Positions 55,516 through 61,788 of a stretch of 64,000 nt of DNA are shown piece after piece. Every line of letters begins with the position of its first letter. Position 1 is the first letter of the stretch. Position numbers and translations under genes: made by a program. Below the pieces are notes generated by a model. That model searched no databases. It saw nothing but the letters and a program-made list of their open reading frames with translations, and was not told the DNA's origin. Origin of the DNA: Solimonas sp036405815 (GTDB taxonomy: Bacteria; Pseudomonadota; Gammaproteobacteria; Nevskiales; Nevskiaceae); the NCBI GenBank assembly GCA_036405815.1, contig DASWWX010000053.1, positions 173,886-237,885 of the forward strand. Direction: 5' to 3'.

Positions 55516-56132
55516 TGGCCCGCGACTACGCGCAGCGCTCGGGCGGCGGTCGCAATCAGGCGCGCAGCAAGGGCAAGGGCAAATCCGGCGGCGGCATGCC
55601 GGGCTGGGTCTGGCTCGCAGCGGGCCTGTCCGTCGGCCTGGCGGTAGCGGCGCTGGTCTATATCCAGCGGCCGGCCGGCGCGATGCCCGGCGCCGACCGC
55701 GGCGCGGCGGCGGTGGCGCCCGATGCCGCGACCGAGACGCGCGCCGACGGCCGCAAGAAGAAGAACGCACCGATTCCGCTCCCGCCCAAGGAAAAGGAAC
55801 GCTTCACGTTCTACGAAATCCTCAAGGGGCAGGAAGTCGTGATCCCGCGCGAGGAGATCAAGGCTGCCGCGCCGCCGAGCACGGTGGACACCGGCACCGG
55901 CAGCTTCCTGATCCAGGTGGCCTCGTTCCGTGCGCAGGCCGACGCCGAGCGGCAGAAGGCGAGCCTTGCGCTGATCGGCATCGAATCGCGCATCGAAAGC
56001 GTGACGATCGACAACCGCGAGACGTTCTATCGCGTGCGCATCGGACCGATGAGCGACTGGAACCGCGTGCAGACCACGATGACGCGGCTCGAGGAGAACG
56101 GCATCAGCGCGCTGGTGGTGAAGCTGCGCTGA
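55515..56132 (+). CDS. SPOR-domain protein (FtsN-like)
   Basis: This 205-residue bitopic membrane protein probably acts at the division septum. It has a basic cytoplasmic N-terminus rich in Gly, Arg and Lys, one helix at about 29-51 (MPGWVWLAAGLSVGLAVAAL), a spacer with a KEKERFTFYEILKGQEVVIP block, and a C-terminal SPOR domain (about 130-205) beginning GSFLIQVASFRAQADAERQKASL. That domain binds denuded peptidoglycan glycan strands. A position after argS is common for ftsN-like genes in gammaproteobacteria. The TAATG overlap couples it to argS. Confidence 0.9.
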   Translation: MARDYAQRSGGGRNQARSKGKGKSGGGMPGWVWLAAGLSVGLAVAALVYIQRPAGAMPGADRGAAAVAPDAATETRADGRKKKNAPIPLPPKEKERFTFYEILKGQEVVIPREEIKAAAPPSTVDTGTGSFLIQVASFRAQADAERQKASLALIGIESRIESVTIDNRETFYRVRIGPMSDWNRVQTTMTRLEENGISALVVKLR

Positions 56133-56199
56133 GCGGTTCGCGGCGACGCCTCGCGCTTGCGACATCGCGCGATGCGTGTTTCCCTGTGGGCGAATTCGA

Positions 56200-57774
56200 A
56201 TGCTCGCCTCGGGGATGGTGCACCTTCACGCCTACGATTACGCGGCCATCGGCTGCTATTTCCTGATCACCACGGCCATCGCGATCTGGGTATCGCGCGC
56301 ACGGCCTGATTCGGAAGATCTGTTTCTCGCCGGACGCAGCCTCGGGCCCATTGCCGTGGGCTTCTCCCTGTTCTCCGCAAACGTCTCCTCGGACACGTTG
56401 ATCGGTCTGCCCGGTGCGGCCTACGTCAGCGGCATCGCCGTGGCCAACTACGAGTGGATGGCCGGCGTGGTGCTGCTGTTCACCGTGTTCTTCGTCACGC
56501 CGATCCTGATGCGGGCGCGCGTCACGACGATGCCCGAGCTGATGGAGCGCCGCTTCGATCCGCGACTGCGCAAGTATCTGGCGGCGGTGACCCTGTTCCT
56601 GTCGGTGGTGCTCGACACCGCCGCAACGATGTACGCCGGTGCGCTGGTGACGATCACCTTCATCCCCGGCCTGGAGCTGTGGCAGGTGTGCCTGGTCATC
56701 GCCCTGTTCACCGGCGCCTACACGGCGGCCGGCGGCCTGCGCGCCGTGGTCTACACCGAGATCCTGCAGGCGATCGTGCTGCTCGGCGGCGCCGGACTGC
56801 TGGCCTACCTGGTGTTCGGCCGCTTCGACTACTCGTGGCAGGCGGTGGTCGACGCCGCACGGCCGCGCGATCTGTCGCTGGTGCGCCCACTCGATGACGC
56901 CACGCTGCCGTGGCTCGGCTTGATCACCGGCGTGCCGATCGTCGGCTTCTACTACTGGACGATGAATCAGTACGTGATCCAGCGCGTGCTCGGCGCCCGC
57001 GATGTCGAGACGGCCGGTCGCGCCGCACTGATCGCCGCCACGCTCAAGCTGCTGCCGCTGTTCCTGATGGTGTTGCCCGGCGTGATGGCGGTGTCGCTGC
57101 TGCCGAACCTGGAACACGCCGACAGCGTGTTCCCCACCATGGTCGCGACCTTCGCACCCGACGGCGTTCGCGGGTTGATCCTCGCCGGTCTGATCGCGGC
57201 ACTGATGTCGACGGTATCCGCGACGCTGAACGCCTCGGCCACGCTGATCACGATGGACTTCATCCAGCCGCGTCGGCCCGACTGGGATTCGCATCGGCTC
57301 GCGCGCGTCGGCCGCATCGTCACCCTGCTGATGGCGCTGGTTGCGGCGGCGTGGGCGCCGATGATCCGTCACTTCGAGGGTCTGTGGTCCTACCTGCAGC
57401 AGGTGTTTGCGTTCGTCGCCTCGCCGCTGGTGGCCACGTTCCTGATGGGCCTGTGGGTGCGGCGGCTCGGCGCCGGCGCCGCGCTGCGCGGGCTGATCAG
57501 CGGCCATGTCCTGAGCGCACTGCTGTTCGCAGCCCGCGAGTTCGGTTGGGTGAGCCTGCACTTCACCGTGATCGGCGGCGTGCTGTTCGCGGCGACGGCG
57601 GCGCTGACGTTCCTGTGGATGCAGGCGCTGGGCGAGGCCGACCGGCCGCGCGACGACGATCCGCGCCTGGCGCTAGTGTCGAGACGCGGGCTTGCCGGAG
57701 TCTCCGTCGCCGTCCGGACCGGCGCGATCGTGGTGCTGGGGTTGATCGTCGGTCTGGTGATTGCGTTCCGCTGA
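56200..57774 (+). CDS. sodium:solute symporter (SSS family)
   Basis: This 524-residue inner-membrane transporter is of the SGLT/PutP type with about fourteen helices. Typical parts are DLFLAGRSLGPIAVGFSLFSANVSSDTLIGLPGAAY (about 39-75), TAAGGLRAVVYTEILQAIVLL with the conserved glycine turn, and AALMSTVSATLNASATLITMDF (about 340-361), whose Ser/Thr residues line the Na2 sodium site. Resemblance to the SGLT sugar branch is suggested by the spacing, but substrate is unknown. ATG 56215 is an alternative start. The last 100 bp overlap the end of the convergent mtfA gene, with no space for a terminator. Confidence 0.9.
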   Translation: MLASGMVHLHAYDYAAIGCYFLITTAIAIWVSRARPDSEDLFLAGRSLGPIAVGFSLFSANVSSDTLIGLPGAAYVSGIAVANYEWMAGVVLLFTVFFVTPILMRARVTTMPELMERRFDPRLRKYLAAVTLFLSVVLDTAATMYAGALVTITFIPGLELWQVCLVIALFTGAYTAAGGLRAVVYTEILQAIVLLGGAGLLAYLVFGRFDYSWQAVVDAARPRDLSLVRPLDDATLPWLGLITGVPIVGFYYWTMNQYVIQRVLGARDVETAGRAALIAATLKLLPLFLMVLPGVMAVSLLPNLEHADSVFPTMVATFAPDGVRGLILAGLIAALMSTVSATLNASATLITMDFIQPRRPDWDSHRLARVGRIVTLLMALVAAAWAPMIRHFEGLWSYLQQVFAFVASPLVATFLMGLWVRRLGAGAALRGLISGHVLSALLFAAREFGWVSLHFTVIGGVLFAATAALTFLWMQALGEADRPRDDDPRLALVSRRGLAGVSVAVRTGAIVVLGLIVGLVIAFR

Positions 57775-58584
57775 TCCCACGCCGTGGGCGAGCGTTGCGG
57801 TCTCCAGCCCGTAGTAGTCCCGCAGCAGGTCGTACAGCTCGGCGTGATGGCGGCGCAGGTCGGCGCCGCGCTGGAAGTAGGCCTCCGTCACCACGCCGAA
57901 GAACTCGCCCGGACTTTCGGCGCCGTAGGGATCGAGCACCGGCGGGCGGCGATGGCGCTGCAGACGCTTGTACTCGCGCTCCATGACCTGGGCCCAGCGC
58001 GTGTAGTCGCGCAGCGCCGGTGCGCCCTCGGCGTGCGTCGATTCGTCGTCGAGCTGGTGTGCAAACTCGTGCGCCACCACGTTGACCTCGTCGCCGTCCA
58101 GCGCCGCCTGCACATCGGCCCAGGACAGCACCACCCGGTCGCCTTGCCAGGATTCGCCGATCTGCTCGATCGGTTCGTCGTGCACCAGACCGAACTCGTC
58201 CGGCTCGTCGTGCCGCACGAGGAAGGCATCCGGATACAGCAGGACGCTGCGTACCGCCGGAAACACCTCGGCGTCGGGCCGCAGGATCAGCAGGCAGGCC
58301 AGACCGGCAACCGCGATCTTCATGTCGTCGGTGACGTCGAGATCGTTGCACCCGACGAAGCGCTTGCCGCGCAGAAAGCGTTCGACCTGCTGCTCGTACT
58401 GGGCGCGTCGATCCGCGGGCACCGCCGCCGCCTGCGGCACGGCGCGATGGAGCCGCTCGCGCCAGTGCGCGGGCAGCGTCGTCTGCACCGCGCGACCGCG
58501 TGGCCGCCGCACCCAGCGCCACGCCAGCGCCACCGCCACCAACAGCGCGCCCAGCGCCAGGCCGGCTTCGACGGGCAGCGTCAT
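57673..58584 (-). CDS. mtfA: MtfA-type M90 zinc peptidase with N-terminal membrane helix
   Basis: This 303-residue protein matches the MtfA (DUF980, peptidase M90) family. In E. coli MtfA binds the repressor Mlc and has aminopeptidase activity. The zinc motif is HEFAHQLD (His172, Glu173, His176), with the conserved third ligand region in ESPGEFFGVVTEAYFQ. Unlike E. coli MtfA, the protein starts with a hydrophobic helix (about 7-24), so it may be membrane-tethered. The ATG overlaps the uvrD stop by one base (TGATG). The last 25-30 residues are hydrophilic, rich in Asp, His and Gly, and overlap the symporter gene on the other strand. Confidence 0.88.
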   Translation of the reverse strand: MTLPVEAGLALGALLVAVALAWRWVRRPRGRAVQTTLPAHWRERLHRAVPQAAAVPADRRAQYEQQVERFLRGKRFVGCNDLDVTDDMKIAVAGLACLLILRPDAEVFPAVRSVLLYPDAFLVRHDEPDEFGLVHDEPIEQIGESWQGDRVVLSWADVQAALDGDEVNVVAHEFAHQLDDESTHAEGAPALRDYTRWAQVMEREYKRLQRHRRPPVLDPYGAESPGEFFGVVTEAYFQRGADLRRHHAELYDLLRDYYGLETATLAHGVGSAERNHQTDDQPQHHDRAGPDGDGDSGKPASRH

Positions 58585-60911
58585 CAGGCCGGCGTCAGAT
58601 TGGCGTAGCTGAGCATCAGCCACTTGGTGCCGCTGGATTTGAAGCGCACCTCGATGCGCGTGCGATCGCCGTCGCCGTCGAACGCCAGCACCGTGCCCTC
58701 GCCGAATTTCTCGTGCCGCACCTGCTGCCCGAGCCGCAAACCGCCGGGCCCGGCTTCGCGGGCGAAGGTGTCGTTGAGCTTGGGCCGCTGCGTCGGCACG
58801 TAGTCACCGCGACGTTCGCCATACGCGATGCGCGGCTCCTGCACACCGCCGCCGTAGCCGCCACCCCCATAGCCACCACTGCCGTAGCCGCCCTGACCGC
58901 CGTAGCCGCGCGCCGCGAACGCCGGCCGCACGATGTGCGCTCGCGGCCGCGTCTCGACCAGGCATTCCGGCGGAATTTCCTTGATGAACTGCGACGGCGC
59001 GCCGAGTTGCTCGACGCCGTGCACGCGTCGCATCTCGGCATGGCTCATGTACAGGCGCTGGCGCGCACGCGTGATGCCGACGTAACAGAGACGGCGCTCC
59101 TCCTCGAGGTTGCCTTCTTCCAGGCTGCGGCGGCTCGGGAACAGGCCCTCTTCGACGCCGACCATGAACACGATCGGGAACTCCAGGCCCTTGGCCGCGT
59201 GCAGCGTCATCAGCTGCACGCAATCCTCGCCGGGTCCGGCCTGCTCCTCGCCGGATTCCAGCGCGGCGTGCGTCAGGAAGGCCGTCAGCGGATCCAGCTC
59301 CGGCGACGGCTCCTCACCCTCGACGCCCACCGGGGCCGGCTGACGCTCGAAACTGCGCGCGGCATTGATCAGCTCGTCGAGGTTCTCCAGCCGGCCCTCG
59401 GCCTGTTCGCCCTTCTGCTTGCGATAGTGATCGCGCAAGCCGGAACGCTCGATCACCAGTTCGGTGGCCTTGGACAGCGGCATCGTTCGCGTATCGGCGG
59501 CCAGTCCTTCGATCAGCGCCTGGAACTGCTTGAGCGCCGTGCCGGCGCGCGCCAGCGCCGGACCGATCGTGTCGGCCGCCGACCACAGCGACAGCGCGTG
59601 GGCGCGCGCATGGGCACGCAGCTTCTCCAGCGAGGTCGCGCCGACACCGCGCCCCGGCGCGCCGACCGCCCGCTCGAAGCTGACATCGTCGTCGCGGTTG
59701 TGCAGCAACCGCAGCCACGACAGCGCGTCCTTGATTTCCATGCGCTCGAAGAAGCGTAGGCCGCCGTAGATGCGATAGGGCAGGCGCGCGCGGATCAGCG
59801 TCTCTTCGAGCACGCGCGACTGCGCACCGGTGCGATACAGCACCGCCAGATCGCGATGCGCGCAGCGGCCGTCCAGATGCTCCTTGATGCGGTTGACGAC
59901 GAACTCGGCCTCGTCGTACTCGTTGAACGCGGCGTAGAAATGGATCGGCTCGCCGTCGCTGCCGTCGGTCCACAGGTTCTTGCCCAGGCGCCCGGCGTTG
60001 CGTGCGATCAGTCCGTTCGCCGCCTTGAGGATGTTGCCGGTGGAGCGGTAGTTCTGCTCCAGGCGCACGACCTCGCAGCCCGGAAAATCCTTGGACAGCT
60101 TGAGCATGTGATCGACACGCGCGCCGCGCCAGGAGTAGATCGACTGGTCGTCATCACCGACCGCAAACATCACGCCGCCGGGGCCGGCGAGCACGCGCAG
60201 CCAGTCGTACTGCAGCTTGTTGGTGTCCTGGAACTCGTCAACCAGGATGTGGCGAAAGCGGCGGCGGTAATGCGCCTGGATGTCGGCGTTGTCGCGGCAC
60301 AGCTCGAAGGCGCGTAGCAGCAGCTCGGCGAAATCGACCACGCCCTGGCGCTCGCAGGCCTGCTGGTAGGCGGTGTAGACGCGCACCAGCTGGCGCTGGC
60401 TGAAATCGCTGGCATCGCCGAAGTGCTGCGGCCGGCGCGCTTCTTCCTTTTGCGCATTGATCCAGCCGGTCACGGTCTTGGCCGGCCACTGCTCCTCGTC
60501 CATCTCCAGCGACTTGATCGTGCGCTTGACCAGACGCACCTGATCGTCGGCGTCGAGGATCTGGAAGTTCTGCGGCAGGCCGGCTTCCTTCCAGTGGTAA
60601 CGCAGCAGCCGGTGCGCGATGCCGTGGAAGGTGCCAACCCACATCGCGCGGATCGGCACATCGACGAGTTGCGCGATACGGCCGCGCATCTCGTTGGCGG
60701 CCTTGTTGGTAAAGGTGACCGCCAGGATCGACATCGGCGATACCTGCTCGGCAGCAATCAGCCAGGCGACGCGGTGCGTGAGCACACGCGTCTTGCCGGA
60801 GCCGGCACCGGCGAGCACCAGTCGGTGTTCGGGCGGCGCCGTCACCGCGTCCTTCTGTGCGGGGTTCAGATCGGCAACGAGCGGGGACAGATCGGCGTCG
60901 GGAAAAAGCAT
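58584..60911 (-). CDS. uvrD: DNA helicase II UvrD
   Basis: UvrD (775 residues) is a 3'-5' superfamily 1A helicase for nucleotide excision and mismatch repair. Motifs are complete: Walker A AGAGSGKTR (34-42), VTFTNKAA (Ia), VDEFQDTN (II), VGDDDQSIYSWRG (III), EQNYRST (IV), MTLHAAKGLEFP (V) and YVGITRARQRL (VI). A Gly/Tyr-rich low-complexity linker occupies about residues 668-688, before a C-terminal Tudor-like domain (LGQQVRHEKFGEGTVL) that in UvrD/PcrA contacts RNA polymerase. A TAGAAT hexamer ends 6 nt before the ATG. No LexA-type SOS box is visible in the 72-bp upstream gap. Confidence 0.95.
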   Translation of the reverse strand: MLFPDADLSPLVADLNPAQKDAVTAPPEHRLVLAGAGSGKTRVLTHRVAWLIAAEQVSPMSILAVTFTNKAANEMRGRIAQLVDVPIRAMWVGTFHGIAHRLLRYHWKEAGLPQNFQILDADDQVRLVKRTIKSLEMDEEQWPAKTVTGWINAQKEEARRPQHFGDASDFSQRQLVRVYTAYQQACERQGVVDFAELLLRAFELCRDNADIQAHYRRRFRHILVDEFQDTNKLQYDWLRVLAGPGGVMFAVGDDDQSIYSWRGARVDHMLKLSKDFPGCEVVRLEQNYRSTGNILKAANGLIARNAGRLGKNLWTDGSDGEPIHFYAAFNEYDEAEFVVNRIKEHLDGRCAHRDLAVLYRTGAQSRVLEETLIRARLPYRIYGGLRFFERMEIKDALSWLRLLHNRDDDVSFERAVGAPGRGVGATSLEKLRAHARAHALSLWSAADTIGPALARAGTALKQFQALIEGLAADTRTMPLSKATELVIERSGLRDHYRKQKGEQAEGRLENLDELINAARSFERQPAPVGVEGEEPSPELDPLTAFLTHAALESGEEQAGPGEDCVQLMTLHAAKGLEFPIVFMVGVEEGLFPSRRSLEEGNLEEERRLCYVGITRARQRLYMSHAEMRRVHGVEQLGAPSQFIKEIPPECLVETRPRAHIVRPAFAARGYGGQGGYGSGGYGGGGYGGGVQEPRIAYGERRGDYVPTQRPKLNDTFAREAGPGGLRLGQQVRHEKFGEGTVLAFDGDGDRTRIEVRFKSSGTKWLMLSYANLTPA

Positions 60912-60940
60912 GCGTGAATTCTACCGCCGCAGGGCAGGGA

Positions 60941-60964
60941 CACCGCCGACGCGCGCCGGCGGTG
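60941..60964 (-). terminator. GC hairpin between terC and uvrD
   Basis: CACCGCCG (60941-60948) pairs with CGGCGGTG (60957-60964) over an 8-nt loop. It lies just after the terC stop. No T-run follows, so it may terminate weakly or only stabilise the end. Confidence 0.35.
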
Positions 60965-60983
60965 CCGCGAGAGACGTGAACGA

Positions 60984-61736
60984 TCAGCTCGCTACGGTCT
61001 TCTTCTTGCGCTTGCCGCGCATGCGCAGGTTCAGCAGCTCCACCCCTACCGAGAAGCCCATCGCGAAGTAGACATAGGCCTTGGGTACGTGGAAGCCCAT
61101 GCCTTCGCCGATCAGCACCATGCCGATCAGGATCAGGAACGACAGCGCCAGGATCTTGATCGTCGGGTGCGCTTCGACGAAGCGCGACACCGCGCCGGCG
61201 AAGAACATCATCACGCCGATGGCGATGATGATCGCGGCGACCATGACCGGCACGCGATCCGTCATGCCGATCGCCGTGATCACCGAATCCAGCGAGAACA
61301 CGATGTCCAGGATCATGATCTGGACGATCACGCTGGCAAAACTGATCGAGGCGACCTTGCCGATCACATCGTCGGGGCCGTGACCGTCATCGCCCTCGAC
61401 CTGCTCGTGAATCTCCAGCGCCGCCTTGCCCAGCAGGAACAGACCGCCACCGAACAGGATGATGTCGCGGCCCGACACGCCGTGGTCGAACAGGTGAAAC
61501 AGCGGCGTCGTCAGCTTGGCCAGCCAGGCCAGCGACATCAGCAGGCCGATACGCGTCAGGCAGGCGCCGGCCAGACCGATGGTGCGCGCACGGGCGCGCT
61601 GATGCTCCGGCAGCTTGTTGGCCATGATCGACAGGAAAATGATGTTGTCGATGCCCAGGACGATTTCCAGGGCGGCCAGCGTGATGAGGGCGATCCAGAG
61701 TTCGGGTTCGAGCAGAGCGTGCACAGGCCGTATCAC
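60984..61736 (-). CDS. TerC family membrane protein
   Basis: This 250-residue inner-membrane protein of the TerC/Alx family has about seven helices. Members are linked to tellurite resistance and, more recently, to manganese export. The family signatures are present: LEIVLGIDNIIFLSIMANKLP (about 23-43) and ILDIVFSLDSVITAIGMTD (about 141-159), with the paired acidic residues thought to bind metal. It ends with a basic cytoplasmic tail (RMRGKRKKKTVAS). The start is GTG 61736, with a later GTG possible. A manganese yybP-ykoY riboswitch, frequent on such genes, is not present because the leader is very short. Confidence 0.9.
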   Translation of the reverse strand: MIRPVHALLEPELWIALITLAALEIVLGIDNIIFLSIMANKLPEHQRARARTIGLAGACLTRIGLLMSLAWLAKLTTPLFHLFDHGVSGRDIILFGGGLFLLGKAALEIHEQVEGDDGHGPDDVIGKVASISFASVIVQIMILDIVFSLDSVITAIGMTDRVPVMVAAIIIAIGVMMFFAGAVSRFVEAHPTIKILALSFLILIGMVLIGEGMGFHVPKAYVYFAMGFSVGVELLNLRMRGKRKKKTVAS

Positions 61737-61753
61737 CAGGGAGAGCGGCCGGC

Positions 61754-61759
61754 ATTGTA
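61754..61759 (-). promoter_or_regulatory. candidate -10 of terC
   Basis: On the minus strand TACAAT lies about 18 nt before the terC start, inside an inverted repeat (GAGCGGC at 61743-61749 with GCCGCTC at 61760-61766). No clear -35 is seen. Confidence 0.3.
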
Positions 61760-61788
61760 GCCGCTCCCCCCGGACGCAACCGGCTGTC

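Noticed and set aside
60912..60983. LexA box upstream of uvrD
   Set aside because: No CTG-N10-CAG type palindrome is present in the gap.
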